Notes under the pieces: model-generated
What the model was told of the DNA's origin: nothing
The model's database searches: none
What the model saw: the letters and a program-made list of their open reading frames with translations, nothing else
Source: Candidatus Sumerlaea chitinivorans
GTDB lineage: Bacteria; Sumerlaeota; Sumerlaeia; Sumerlaeales; Sumerlaeaceae
DNA: 64,000 bases
Assembly: GCA_003290465.1 (NCBI GenBank)
Contig: CP030759.1
Coordinates: forward strand, 2,170,001 to 2,234,000
Direction of reading: 5' to 3'
Position numbers and translations under genes: made by a program
Shown here: positions 19,725 through 29,612 of the stretch, piece after piece
How the letters are laid out: each line of letters opens with the position of its first letter
Position numbering within the stretch: the stretch's first letter is position 1

Positions 19725-20744
19725 CTACTCTGAGAACTGAATGGGATTTGCAGCAATGAACCGCTCTGCGTCGATGGCCGCCATACAACCCGTCCCAGCC
19801 GCTGTAATTGCCTGCCGGTAGACGTGGTCTTGGCAATCGCCGCAAGCAAACACTCCCTCGGCACTCGTGTAGGTGGAGCCGGGCCGCGTGCGAATGTAAC
19901 CGGCTTCATCCATTTCAAGCTGTCCGGCAAAAAGAGAGGTGTTTGGGGTATGACCGATTGCGACAAAGATGCCATCCGTCGAAACAATTCGCTCTTCGCC
20001 GGTGCGGGTATCGCGGAGCCGTGCTCCGGTCACGAACTTTCGAAATCCTTCGGTTTTCCCCAAAATCTCAACAATCTGGGCATTCCAGATGAACTGGATT
20101 TTCGGGTGTTTCATTGCGCGCTCGGCCATAATTTTCGAGGCACGGAGCTGATCGCGCCGATGAACCACCGTCACAGTGCGCGCGTGCCGTGTCAGGAAGA
20201 GCGCCTCTTCCATCGCCGTGTCGCCGCCCCCGACGACCAACACGTCTTTGTCCCGATAAAGGGCGCCGTCGCACGTCGCGCATGCTGACACGCCGCAGTT
20301 TTTGTATTCTTCTTCCGATGGGATCCCGAGCCACTTTGCACTTGCCCCTGTAGCGACGATGACGGCTTCGGCCCAATACACCTCGCCGTCGCACTCTACC
20401 CGTAAGGGCCGCTTGCTGAAGTCCACGGCCGTCACCCGTTTTTGAAGGCATTCCGCGCCAAAATACTGGGCATGACGACGAATGCGCTCGATGATCTCCG
20501 GGCCGGCGAGGCCGTGCAACTTATCGCCTTCCCACTCCACTAAGCCCGGGAAGTTTTCTACTTCGGTCGTGATCGTTAACTGCCCACCGGGCATCGTATC
20601 ATAGAATCCGTCACCCTCAAACACCAGCGGCGCGAGATTGGCTCGCGCAGTGTAAATAGCAGCCGTGAGTCCTGCAGGACCCGAGCCGATGATGATCACT
20701 TGGCGCACGTCGCTACGACGCAGATTGCTCGCTGGTTCTCCCAT
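19725..20744 (-). CDS. trxB: Thioredoxin reductase
   Basis: A 339-residue flavoprotein. The FAD-binding motif is GSGPAGLTAAIY, the redox-active disulfide is CATC, the NADPH-binding motif is VVGGGDTAMEEA, and the C-terminal FAD motif is GVFACGDCQD. It reduces thioredoxin with NADPH. An extra ~15 residues precede the conserved strand. It is divergent from the DUF362 gene. Confidence 0.95.
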   Translation of the reverse strand: MGEPASNLRRSDVRQVIIIGSGPAGLTAAIYTARANLAPLVFEGDGFYDTMPGGQLTITTEVENFPGLVEWEGDKLHGLAGPEIIERIRRHAQYFGAECLQKRVTAVDFSKRPLRVECDGEVYWAEAVIVATGASAKWLGIPSEEEYKNCGVSACATCDGALYRDKDVLVVGGGDTAMEEALFLTRHARTVTVVHRRDQLRASKIMAERAMKHPKIQFIWNAQIVEILGKTEGFRKFVTGARLRDTRTGEERIVSTDGIFVAIGHTPNTSLFAGQLEMDEAGYIRTRPGSTYTSAEGVFACGDCQDHVYRQAITAAGTGCMAAIDAERFIAANPIQFSE

Positions 20745-20904
20745 GATTCCTATTCACCTTCGTCCAATGGCGTTTTTGTGCATTGATATGCGTAGTTCCG
20801 ATAAGCTGGTTGCGACCACCCGCCGGCGGCGGAAATTCTGTTTGCTCCGAATAAAGGACGCATGATATTTTGATTCAACGAAAAGAAGGAGCGACGAGAC
20901 GCTG

Positions 20905-21888
20905 ATGCAACTAAGCCCCATCCACCGAGACGAAAAAACAATAGTCGCTCTGGCACGATGCGATCGCTACGAATCCGCGCGGCTCCGGGAAACATTGCAA
21001 GAAGTGCTTGAGCCCTTTGGCGGGATGCGCGCCTTCGTGCGCCCCGGGATGCGCGTGCTTTTGAAGCCAAACTACGTGGTGGCCCGCCGAGCCGAAGCCG
21101 CCGCAAACACCCATCCGTTGTTCATCCTTGCCGTGGCCGAACTTGTTCGCGAGTGTGGCGGAGAGCCATTTGTGGGCGACTCTCCCGGCTGGGGAAGCGC
21201 CCGAGGCGTTGCCAAAGTCAGCGGCTTTCTGAGTGTGGCGGAGGCAACTGGCATTCCGGTTGTGGAACTAAGTGGCGCAGTGGCGAGCCCCTTGCCTTTC
21301 GGCACGACAAAGCATCTCAAGCTCAGCCGCGTAGTGTGCGAGGCAGACCTCATCATCAATCTCCCAAAATTCAAGGCTCATCAACAGATGCTCATGACGC
21401 TGGCCGTCAAAAACTGCTTTGGATGCGTGCCGGGGCGCAGAAAAGCGGCGTTACATATGCTTTCGCGCGACAATCGCGAGTGGTTCGCGCGCATGCTCGT
21501 CGAAAACTATGTGCTCGTGCGTCCGCAGCTTCACCTAATGGATGGCATTCTGGCAATGGAGGGTAACGGCCCGTCGAATGGCAAACCTCGCCCGCTCGGT
21601 GTGGTCATGGCTGCCACGGATGCCGTGGCAATGGACCGCGTGGCGGTTGAGCTGGTGGGCCTGCCGTGGCACCAGCTCACCACTCTCGTCGCGGCGCGCG
21701 ACATGGGGGTCGGGGTAACGGACCTCGAAAAGCTTGAGCTCATCGGGCCGCCCCTCGACTCGCTTCGCTGCAGCACTTTCGAGCTGCCGCTGCTCATGCC
21801 CATTAGCTTTTCCCCCTACCGGGTCCTCCGCGGTCTGGTGCGCAATTACCTTATCAGGTGGGCGGAACGCCGTCGAGAAATGGCATAG
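20905..21888 (+). CDS. DUF362 domain protein
   Basis: A 327-residue protein of the DUF362 family. It contains VLLKPNYV, GDSPGWG, DLIINLPKFKAH and a central KNCFGCVPG stretch, which are the family landmarks. No ferredoxin domain is fused, unlike many relatives. The biochemical role of the family is not settled. GAAGGAG lies 13 bases before the ATG. It stands as a single gene between trxB and a convergent membrane protein gene. Confidence 0.85.
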   Translation: MQLSPIHRDEKTIVALARCDRYESARLRETLQEVLEPFGGMRAFVRPGMRVLLKPNYVVARRAEAAANTHPLFILAVAELVRECGGEPFVGDSPGWGSARGVAKVSGFLSVAEATGIPVVELSGAVASPLPFGTTKHLKLSRVVCEADLIINLPKFKAHQQMLMTLAVKNCFGCVPGRRKAALHMLSRDNREWFARMLVENYVLVRPQLHLMDGILAMEGNGPSNGKPRPLGVVMAATDAVAMDRVAVELVGLPWHQLTTLVAARDMGVGVTDLEKLELIGPPLDSLRCSTFELPLLMPISFSPYRVLRGLVRNYLIRWAERRREMA

Positions 21889-21944
21889 CCTTGCACTGTA
21901 CCGTGCACCCAATTGACGAGTACGCCGGAACTTGCGTCGTTCCT

Positions 21945-23867
21945 TTACTGGCGCGTTTGCTGTAGGGTTGTTAGCTTTTGCTGCAGGACGCGCGCTTGTG
22001 GGTGATCGGGCGACAACTGTAGGATTCGCTCCACGACTCGATTCGCCTCGTCTATGCGCCCCGCCTCGCCTAATGCATACGCAAACTCGGTACCTGCATC
22101 GAGATCGTTCCCAAAGAACGACAGATAGCGTCGGAGGACCTCGACCGCTTCTGCAGGCCGACGACGTTTGCGCAATTCCGCGGCGTATCCGCGTGCACAC
22201 GCCGGATCCCACGGATGCATGGCTGCCCCCTCGCCAAGTAAGGCAAACGCCTCCTCGTCACGTCCCGCCAACTGCATAGCTCGCGCCATCATGACGTAGT
22301 CGTTGGGCCGGATCCATCGCACCAGCTTGAGCGTCGGCGGGCTATTGATGCGTACAGCAGGCGACCATCTTGGTTGAAGCGCCACGATGAGCGCGACCGC
22401 AATGCCAAGCCCTCGCGCAACTCCGCCCCACGATCGCGTCGCCAAATCGCGCGCCAATGCCACGACTCCGGCGCCGGCCCAGAGGCACATCGGCAAGAGA
22501 AACTCCAGTCGATAGCGCCCAACAACAAAGACGAGGATGATCGAAATCGCAAAGCTCGCAGCATACAGATAGACCAAGAATTGTCGCCGCCAGTTGCGCC
22601 ACGTGCGCCAGATACCCACCGCCCCCAGCGCGATCACAAGCTCCCACGTAATCGGGTTCGCCCGCAACACCCACGAGAATCGCTGGTTCAGATAATAACT
22701 TGAATTGTCCGCAATATCGTAGCCGCTGAAGAACATCCATGCTTTGCGTCCCAGATTGCGCGCGAAAGCCAGCGGCTCGGCAAGGATTGCCGCGAGAAGT
22801 TCCCGCGACCACGGCACCAGACTTTGATCGCCCCCATAGCGCTCTTTGAGCGCGTAGAAAGAGTCAGGATAATGAAATATCCCAAACGAGTCCGGGGCGT
22901 TTCCAATGTAGAGAAGGATCGGGCCATTACCGGTGGTCAGCACCCACTGCCCGCCAATAATGCGATTGCGCAGCAGCGAGAGGAACAACAGGCTGCCGAA
23001 GCTCGCGGCAAATGCAAACGCCGCCCGCCACGCAGAACGCGTGACGGCAGACCGATCGCCTTCCGTCGCCAAGCTCGTCACCAAACGAATTGCCACCCAC
23101 CACCCCGGAATCAGCAACGCGCCGACCAGAAGAAAATTGCCTCGTCCAAAACATGCCAAGGCGCTCAACACCCCCGCAAAGGCAGCGAAGCGCCACGCGC
23201 GCTCGGGTTCCAATGTCCCCCGCACCAAGCACCATAAAAGGCACGCGTGAATTGCAACAAGCAGCCCCTCCATGAGTAAGAGCTGTTCGTAAAACAGAAT
23301 CGGACCACTTAGCGCCGCAAGCAAACCGGCCACAAGAGCTTCGCTCCGCCCCCACAGGCGGCGAGCAACGTCCCAGATCGCCACGGGTGCAATCACGCCA
23401 ATGAGAGCCTGAATGCCGTGCACGACATCGTAGCTTTCTCCGAACACGCGAAACAGAAGGGCGAGAAAGTACGGGTAGAGAGGGCCATAATAAAAAACCC
23501 CCTGTTTGCGGCTCAGCCAGTCACCCGCCACAAGGGACTTCGCCCACTCCCAGTACGTGTGCATGTCGGTTTCTGGAAGCGTCCGGTTGTAAAGCGGGTC
23601 AAAGTGCCGAACATTCCACCAATGGATCAAGCGCACGAGCAAGGCGACGATGAGCGTCACGAGGAGACCGTGTGCGGCCAGCCATTCCCAAGCGCTCCGA
23701 CATCGGCCGGGTGCGGCGCCCTCGCGCGGGGAAGCGAGAGGGGAGGTGGTGCCAGAGGAAGCCACGGCTGCTCCACGGGGGCCATGCCCCACGGCATGTT
23801 CACGATTCGAGCGGCTGCGGCGATTCCTTGCGGACATGGCTCGGTCATCCACCTGTTTTCTGTGCAT
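21945..23867 (-). CDS. Multi-pass GT-C-type glycosyltransferase with C-terminal TPR-like tail
   Basis: About 640 residues. A basic N-terminus is followed by at least nine hydrophobic helices. An acidic residue in the first periplasmic loop (LPETDMHTYWEW) and YYGPLYPYFLALLFRVFG match the ArnT/PMT-like superfamily that moves sugars from a lipid carrier. The last ~110 residues carry TPR-like repeats (AEVLRRYLSF, ANRVVERILQLSPDHPQA). The ATG at 23867 is used; a TTG three codons upstream and an ATG at 23837 are alternatives. Acceptor and sugar are unknown. Confidence 0.7.
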   Translation of the reverse strand: MHRKQVDDRAMSARNRRSRSNREHAVGHGPRGAAVASSGTTSPLASPREGAAPGRCRSAWEWLAAHGLLVTLIVALLVRLIHWWNVRHFDPLYNRTLPETDMHTYWEWAKSLVAGDWLSRKQGVFYYGPLYPYFLALLFRVFGESYDVVHGIQALIGVIAPVAIWDVARRLWGRSEALVAGLLAALSGPILFYEQLLLMEGLLVAIHACLLWCLVRGTLEPERAWRFAAFAGVLSALACFGRGNFLLVGALLIPGWWVAIRLVTSLATEGDRSAVTRSAWRAAFAFAASFGSLLFLSLLRNRIIGGQWVLTTGNGPILLYIGNAPDSFGIFHYPDSFYALKERYGGDQSLVPWSRELLAAILAEPLAFARNLGRKAWMFFSGYDIADNSSYYLNQRFSWVLRANPITWELVIALGAVGIWRTWRNWRRQFLVYLYAASFAISIILVFVVGRYRLEFLLPMCLWAGAGVVALARDLATRSWGGVARGLGIAVALIVALQPRWSPAVRINSPPTLKLVRWIRPNDYVMMARAMQLAGRDEEAFALLGEGAAMHPWDPACARGYAAELRKRRRPAEAVEVLRRYLSFFGNDLDAGTEFAYALGEAGRIDEANRVVERILQLSPDHPQARVLQQKLTTLQQTRQ

Positions 23868-23920
23868 CACTGTCAAGGCTTGGGACGCCGATCTGCTCCC
23901 CTTTCAAGACTCACGGCGTT

Positions 23921-25591
23921 TCACTTTTTCTTTTTCGTGAACGCTTTGCGTAGCTGTGTGACGAGGGAAGCAGCCGCTTTGTCGCGTTCCAGCTCGCGCA
24001 AGAAATCCTGCGCTTCCTTTTCCCGACCCAGCTTCCACGCTGCAGCTGCCGCACACGCCAACACGTCGCGCCGAGCCGCTGAGTTCTTCGAAGGAGTTTG
24101 ATCCAGCAAAGCCAGCGCATCCTGAAGCGCGCGGCTCGTTTCCTCATCAGATAATGCCAATTGCAGTAGCGAGGATTTCTGTCCGCGTAGCCGCGCGAGT
24201 CGCGACTCCTGCACACGCTTGTCGAGCTTGTCCTGACAGGCAAACACCACCGCGCGCTCCGCGGTCGTCAGCGCCTCATCCGTCACAAGGCTAAAAATCT
24301 CATCCTGTGCTTCTTCGATTTTGCCGCTGCTGACGAGCTGTTCCACTTGGCGCAGACGCTCACGGCGTTCCGTATTCGCAAGCACTCGCGAGGCAAGGTC
24401 CACCGGTCCACTGACATCCACGATGTCGCGGAACGCTGCCGCCAGGTTTTGAATCTCGCTCAGGAGCTCGCGCGCTTCATCGTACTTTCGGGCGTCCATC
24501 AGGGATTGGAAACGGTCAAACATCCAACTGAGTATTTCGTCCACAAGCTGCGGCCGCACCTTCTTGATCGTTTCGCTTCCCGGGTACTGAGCTGCCAGCT
24601 GTTGCAACTCATTGACCGTAGCTTCGACATCACGCTCGGAGCGGAACTTCTCGCGCAATGCGTCCAACCGCTGACTCACTTCGAGTTCGCGCGCCTCGTT
24701 AAGAAACTGCCGCAATTCCTCTTTCTCCGGGATGTCCGGATACAGTTGCAGAAATTGCTGGACGCGCTCCGCGAGATCCGCATAGCTGACCTCGCCTGCA
24801 ACGAAGCGTCCATACAGATCGAGGATGCGCTGGCGGTAGTAGTGATTGATGTCCTGCTTGATCATGGCGAGAGCCACACTTGTCTCCGGGTCCGGCTCCC
24901 AGCTCTCCACTTCCGCAATGCGCTTGAGTGCCTCAGGATAGTTTTCCTGAAACTTCAGATCTTGTACGTATCTGACCTGAGAGTTGAGTTCCGATCGCAG
25001 CGCCTTTGCGAGCGCGCGTGCAGCCACCTCGACGGCGCTCCCCGGCCGCGCTGTGCGGGTTGTGGCTTCGAGCTCCCGAAGCGCCGTCGCCCATCGCCCG
25101 CCCTCGATGTGTGAGTAGGCCGTGCGTAAGAGCTGAGCGGCGGGATCAGGACGCGTCGCGTAAAATAGCGCGAGGCCCAACACGATCACCAAGATAAATA
25201 GAACAACCGTGAGCCCGCCGAGAACGCGCAGCGCAGGCAGCGAGCGTTCCACTGTTTCAAGGTTTTGCAAGTACCTATGGGCTTTCGCCAGTTCCGGCTG
25301 AAGTGCCAGAGCTGCTTCCCAGGCTTCCCGCGCACGATCGAATTGTTTGAGTTTCGCGTAGAGGGTACCCAGCACGACGTGGGCATTGACAAAGCGCCGG
25401 TCTAAATCCAGCGCATTGTGGAGCTCGTCAATCGCTTCCTGATAGCGGCCTCGTTCCGCATGTTCGAGCGCCAAATTGTAGTGATGACGCGCCTTGTTCA
25501 CAATGAGGCGCAGCATAGAAATATCGCGATCGCAAACATAACAGCGCTCGCGGTCCTCGCGATTCTCGGTTTGGCAATAAGGACATTGCAT
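23921..25591 (-). CDS. Zinc-ribbon, TPR and single-TM protein
   Basis: 556 residues. The N-terminus holds a CxxC-x11-CxxC zinc ribbon (CPYCQTENREDRERCYVC), followed by TPR repeats at about 35-110 and one membrane segment (~120-142, VLGGLTVVLFILVIVLGLAL). A long helical region to the C-terminus ends in a lysine run. It looks like a scaffold tethered to the inner membrane with TPRs in the cytoplasm. No partner is evident; the gene follows the GT-C gene's direction and lies just upstream of it (44-base gap). Confidence 0.75.
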   Translation of the reverse strand: MQCPYCQTENREDRERCYVCDRDISMLRLIVNKARHHYNLALEHAERGRYQEAIDELHNALDLDRRFVNAHVVLGTLYAKLKQFDRAREAWEAALALQPELAKAHRYLQNLETVERSLPALRVLGGLTVVLFILVIVLGLALFYATRPDPAAQLLRTAYSHIEGGRWATALRELEATTRTARPGSAVEVAARALAKALRSELNSQVRYVQDLKFQENYPEALKRIAEVESWEPDPETSVALAMIKQDINHYYRQRILDLYGRFVAGEVSYADLAERVQQFLQLYPDIPEKEELRQFLNEARELEVSQRLDALREKFRSERDVEATVNELQQLAAQYPGSETIKKVRPQLVDEILSWMFDRFQSLMDARKYDEARELLSEIQNLAAAFRDIVDVSGPVDLASRVLANTERRERLRQVEQLVSSGKIEEAQDEIFSLVTDEALTTAERAVVFACQDKLDKRVQESRLARLRGQKSSLLQLALSDEETSRALQDALALLDQTPSKNSAARRDVLACAAAAAWKLGREKEAQDFLRELERDKAAASLVTQLRKAFTKKKK

Positions 25592-25881
25592 CGTTTTCTG
25601 TGCCCTAAACGAAAGCCATTGCCGGCACTTGGCAAGAAAAAGCTTCCAGCATACTACGCCAAGCGCGTGCGCCCATGAGCAGGACTTACCGCGAATCCAA
25701 CCGCTGGGCTATTGGCCTTTGAGGTGTGTCCGAACCTCTCGCCACAAGGGCTCGTGCCCTCGCCCACAACCACTTCCCCACCCACCATGAAAAAGCTGAC
25801 CCGCCGTCGAATTTTCGTCCGAGCTCAGGTATAGTATTCTCAGGCTCCGGCCTACCAGCTTCGGACGGAGGTTCAGATACC
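25592..25881. other. Divergent promoter region
   Basis: 290 bases between the TPR gene and the anti-sigma gene. Only the GGAGG ribosome site of the latter (25867-25871) is clear. No RNA or extra gene was recognised. Confidence 0.3.
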
Positions 25882-26277
25882 GTGATTTGTGAAAGGTATC
25901 GGGAATCGTTGATGGCACTCCTCGACAACGAACTGCCGGAGAGCGAGCGTCACAACGTTGAGCTTCATCTGCAAGAGTGCCATGAATGTCGCACGGAGTA
26001 CGAACAACTCCGCAATCTCGTCAGCCAGCTGAACACCCTCCGCTTCCCCGCCCCGAAACCCGAATTCTGGGATGATTACTACCAAGGCGTGTGCGAGCGC
26101 ATGCAGCGTAGCGCACGCTGGGGCATTTGGGGCGCGGCAGCCGTGGGCTTGCTCATTCTGGCGAACGTGCTGTTCTTTGCCGTACCAGCCAGCGCGTTAA
26201 CAATCACGCTGGGTTCTCTTGCGCTCGTGGGTGGCGCCGTCACGCTTTGGCTGACCTATTATTGTAATTGCAGCTAA
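25882..26277 (+). CDS. Membrane anti-sigma factor, zinc-finger (zf-HC2) type
   Basis: 131 residues. The N-terminal anti-sigma domain contains the LLDNELPESER helix and the H-x3-C-x2-C zinc site (HLQECHEC). A cytoplasmic linker is followed by two hydrophobic segments near the C-terminus. Such proteins hold an ECF sigma factor at the membrane until a signal releases it. The GTG at 25882, 10 bases after GGAGG, makes the protein start right at the domain. Unusually, no sigma factor gene adjoins it. Confidence 0.8.
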   Translation: MICERYRESLMALLDNELPESERHNVELHLQECHECRTEYEQLRNLVSQLNTLRFPAPKPEFWDDYYQGVCERMQRSARWGIWGAAAVGLLILANVLFFAVPASALTITLGSLALVGGAVTLWLTYYCNCS

Positions 26278-26555
26278 AGCAGGCTCCTCTCCATCGAGGA
26301 GTGAACCGTTAGGGGGTTGCGCGCGCACGAAGATGTCGCGTCCAGCTCGTCGGTACACCACGCGCAAACCAGCTGAAGCGTAGCCGCCCCCTGCAGGGAA
26401 TTCGTGTGGCTGCGCCCAGACGCGACGTTGCCCACTCGTGCGGGTTCACGCCTTCCGTTGAGATCGCCGTGGACGCAAGTCGCGCGGCGGAAACTGGACT
26501 TTTTGCGGCACCTATTTGGGGTGCAGAGTGCTCATGGGTTTTGAAAACCGTGGAG

Positions 26556-29444
26556 CTACTCTTCGTAATGCTCCCAACAGCCAATCTCGGAGGGGATTGG
26601 CCCGACGTACACAAACTTCACCGCATCGGCGCAGAACCGATTCTGTGGATTTGAGCCTGTTCCGTCGCCGTCCACGTTGGTCAATTCCACGCCGCCGACC
26701 GTCCCCGCTGCGCCCGCCTGAAATGGAACACCCGAGGCAATTTTTAGCCACTTGTTGCGCAGGCCTGGTGTATAAGGATGCAGATACACAGTCCCAGAAA
26801 TTGGCGTGCCGGCGTTCGTGATGACGTAACCGACATTCGCATCATTGTTCGGTCCACTGTAGCGATCGTCCAGCGTCACATAGACGTCGTAGAGGCCTGC
26901 CTGGGGAATTGCGGGACGGAATGCCGCCTTCGCCCCCACTTGCGTGGAATAGCGGGCCCCACTCCCAACCGTGCCGGGAGCACCCGACTTGCTCGTCGTG
27001 TTGCCGAATGTTCCGGTCTCTTGATACGCGGGAGTCGGCGTCAATCCTCCGCTCGAAGTGCGGCTTTCTACGATCACCTCCTCCGGCAATGGGTCGCTGG
27101 TCACTTCCACAGTGAGCGTCGCCGAGCGCGACGCCGAGGCCCCGTCGGTGACGGTGACCGAGAATGTATAGAGACCGGTGGCGGTGGGGGTACCCGTGAT
27201 CAGGCCCGATGATGCCAGCGTCAATCCCGGCGGTAAGCCACTGCCACCACTCCACGTGTAGGGCGTCGTGCCAAAGCTCGCATGCAGCCGGTAGGCAAAC
27301 GGCTTATTCACCGGGATGCGCCCCAAGCTCACCGTATTGAGACTCAACCCCATATACTTCAGCACCCAGTTGTCGGGGTCTAAGTCAATTTCGAGCGGCA
27401 CACTGGTCCCCAGGTTCACCGTATCCACGGCTGAAAGCGCCGAGTTCTGAATCCGGACCGTGGTGGTTTGATGATCCTGACACACAACTTCGTAATCGAG
27501 GGGCATCACGTAGGGCGTCCCGGAGCCCACCTGCGTTGTGTTGAGTGCGAGCAGCCAATCCGAGCCGCTCTTTGAGCTGGACCCATGGAAACGGTAGGTG
27601 GGTTGCGCTGGTGGATTTGAGGAGTCCGTACGGTAAAGCCATTGGCTGAAGAAGGCCGTCAAATCCATTCCCGAAACAGCCTCGGCAACGTCCTCGAAAT
27701 CCTGCGATACCGCGCTGCCGTAGGAGACTGCCGGATGCTGGGCCCACGTGCGCATGATCTCCCAAAACTTTTGCTCGCCCACCACGTGGCGCAGCATGTG
27801 CAACACCCACGCCCCCTTGCGGTACACCGCCGCGCCGGAGAAGTTGTCCGAGTTGGGGCCCACAACGGCCTGAGTCGTGGAAACGCTCCATCCGTTCACA
27901 CGGCTCCAAAACTGATAACGCCCCCACTTGTATTCATCCCACAATGCCTCGCAGTACGTAGCAAATCCCTCATTGAGCCATAGATGGTCGAACGTAAGAG
28001 GGGTAATTTTATCGCCGAACCACTGGTGCGCGAGCTCGTGAACATTACGCCGCTGCATGCCGTCCTGCACGTCTCCCCCGGGCATGCTCGTCGCTGTCTG
28101 ATGTTCCATGCCTGCCCCGCTGTTGTGCGAGGCTGTATAATACTTCTCATCAAGGAACGGATATTCGCCAAAGCGGTCTGCAAAAAAGTTCATGACCTGC
28201 AACGTGCCGGCGGCACCCGTCGCCTCGAGGCTGAGGTTCTCGGGGTAGATTGCGTGGCGAATGGGCATCGTTGTGGTGCCGTCACGACTGGTGTACGTCG
28301 CCGACACATAAACATAGTTCGAAACGCAAAACGAGACGAGGTAGGTCGCGATCGGATAGCGGTTTTCCCACACCCACGTTTCCGTGGCACCGTTATTCAC
28401 GACCGCAGCGAGTCGGCCATTCGACACCACCTGCCATCCCTGCCCGCTTGGCACAGTAATCCGTTGAATGGAGGAAGTCGCTTTGTCGTCGGGCAGATCC
28501 TTGCATGGCCACCACTGCCGCGCCCCATAGGGTTCGCTGAAGGTGTACACGACCGCCACCGGCGGCGAGCCGTGAGTAGACCGCACGTAGGGCGCCCCAA
28601 AGGTGCCTGTCGGTCGCGGCGTCCCACTGTAGTTGATGCGCACCTGAAACTCTTCGCCTGCAGGAACTGGAGCAGGCAACGTGATGCGAAGTTTATTATT
28701 TGCTGTGTCCACGCTGAAGGGGAGCAGCGGAGTCGAGGGGCCACTGTCCACGCTTGAGACCGCGAGCGCACCGCCGTTCGAATCGAAATCGAGCACGCAC
28801 GTCGTGAGCGAAGAATCCAGACTCCGCGCCCGCACTGTCACACTCGCTGCATTGAGCACCGAGGCGGTCATACTGGGAGTCCAGCTGCAATCGTAAAACA
28901 GCACATCGAACTTCGGCTGGACGGGATCCGCAGGCGGCGCCACCTTGGGTACCCCCTCGGCAAATGCTCGCTCAAAATGAATCTCTTCGTAGGAGCCATC
29001 GAGCGAAAACATCACTGTGCCGTCCCACAGCGTTCCTTCGCGCGTCGCCTTGCTGGAGCGAATCACCATCTCGTTCACTCCAACTCGAAGGAGCGCTTCG
29101 GGCACTCGATAATACCACCCATCAGAGCGCTGCAGGGGTTCGATGTCGAGGCGCCGCGCGTTCACCTCGATTTCTGCAGGCCGCAGCCCCACCACCCGAA
29201 GGCCGTAACCGGTTTCAAGCGCCTGCCGCTCAAGGACAAACGTGGTAACCAGTTCGGTAGGCGCTACGGATAGAGCACGAACCGCCGTCGCCCGATCGCG
29301 AATCTCTTCCCCGACGCCAAACAGGATTCTCCGCTGGCTCAGGTCGAGCTTCCCTGCACACGCAAATTGCATCCCAACGCCATTAATCATGATCGCGGCA
29401 AGCACACCAATCGTGCGGCCCGCTACTCCGCTGAAGCACCTCAT
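26556..29444 (-). CDS. Secreted M1-family metallopeptidase with Ig-like and C-terminal adhesion-like domains
   Basis: A 962-residue exported protein. After a signal peptide come ~150 residues of unassigned beta sheet and then the M1 peptidase: HELAHQW with LNEGFATY gives the HExxH-x18-E zinc site. The exopeptidase motif normally GxMEN reads GAGMEHQ. A putative Ig domain (GLPPGLTLASSGLITGTPTATG) follows. The last ~170 residues resemble a golvesin/xanthan-lyase-type beta sandwich (AGLYDVYVTLDDRY, KWLKI). The ATG at 29444 has GGAGGGG 8 bases upstream. It would digest peptides or proteins outside the cell, perhaps attached to a polymer. Confidence 0.88.
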   Translation of the reverse strand: MRCFSGVAGRTIGVLAAIMINGVGMQFACAGKLDLSQRRILFGVGEEIRDRATAVRALSVAPTELVTTFVLERQALETGYGLRVVGLRPAEIEVNARRLDIEPLQRSDGWYYRVPEALLRVGVNEMVIRSSKATREGTLWDGTVMFSLDGSYEEIHFERAFAEGVPKVAPPADPVQPKFDVLFYDCSWTPSMTASVLNAASVTVRARSLDSSLTTCVLDFDSNGGALAVSSVDSGPSTPLLPFSVDTANNKLRITLPAPVPAGEEFQVRINYSGTPRPTGTFGAPYVRSTHGSPPVAVVYTFSEPYGARQWWPCKDLPDDKATSSIQRITVPSGQGWQVVSNGRLAAVVNNGATETWVWENRYPIATYLVSFCVSNYVYVSATYTSRDGTTTMPIRHAIYPENLSLEATGAAGTLQVMNFFADRFGEYPFLDEKYYTASHNSGAGMEHQTATSMPGGDVQDGMQRRNVHELAHQWFGDKITPLTFDHLWLNEGFATYCEALWDEYKWGRYQFWSRVNGWSVSTTQAVVGPNSDNFSGAAVYRKGAWVLHMLRHVVGEQKFWEIMRTWAQHPAVSYGSAVSQDFEDVAEAVSGMDLTAFFSQWLYRTDSSNPPAQPTYRFHGSSSKSGSDWLLALNTTQVGSGTPYVMPLDYEVVCQDHQTTTVRIQNSALSAVDTVNLGTSVPLEIDLDPDNWVLKYMGLSLNTVSLGRIPVNKPFAYRLHASFGTTPYTWSGGSGLPPGLTLASSGLITGTPTATGLYTFSVTVTDGASASRSATLTVEVTSDPLPEEVIVESRTSSGGLTPTPAYQETGTFGNTTSKSGAPGTVGSGARYSTQVGAKAAFRPAIPQAGLYDVYVTLDDRYSGPNNDANVGYVITNAGTPISGTVYLHPYTPGLRNKWLKIASGVPFQAGAAGTVGGVELTNVDGDGTGSNPQNRFCADAVKFVYVGPIPSEIGCWEHYEE

Positions 29445-29612
29445 CAAACGACCCCTCCAAATAGTTTACTTCCCCATGCTGAGTAAGGACAGGTCTGTTG
29501 GGCAAGACGAATCGGCCACGTCAAGCAATCTGAGCCGCCGGATCCAACAAAAGTTCTTGGCAACTTGCCTTGTTGACGAAACTTTACAGTTGGCCGCACG
29601 AAAAGATGTGAG

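Noticed and set aside
21894-21909. Small hairpin after the DUF362 gene as terminator
   Set aside because: Only five base pairs and no T-run.
26284-26301. CTCCTC/GAGGAG hairpin after the anti-sigma gene
   Set aside because: Six-base stem without a T-run; not distinctive.
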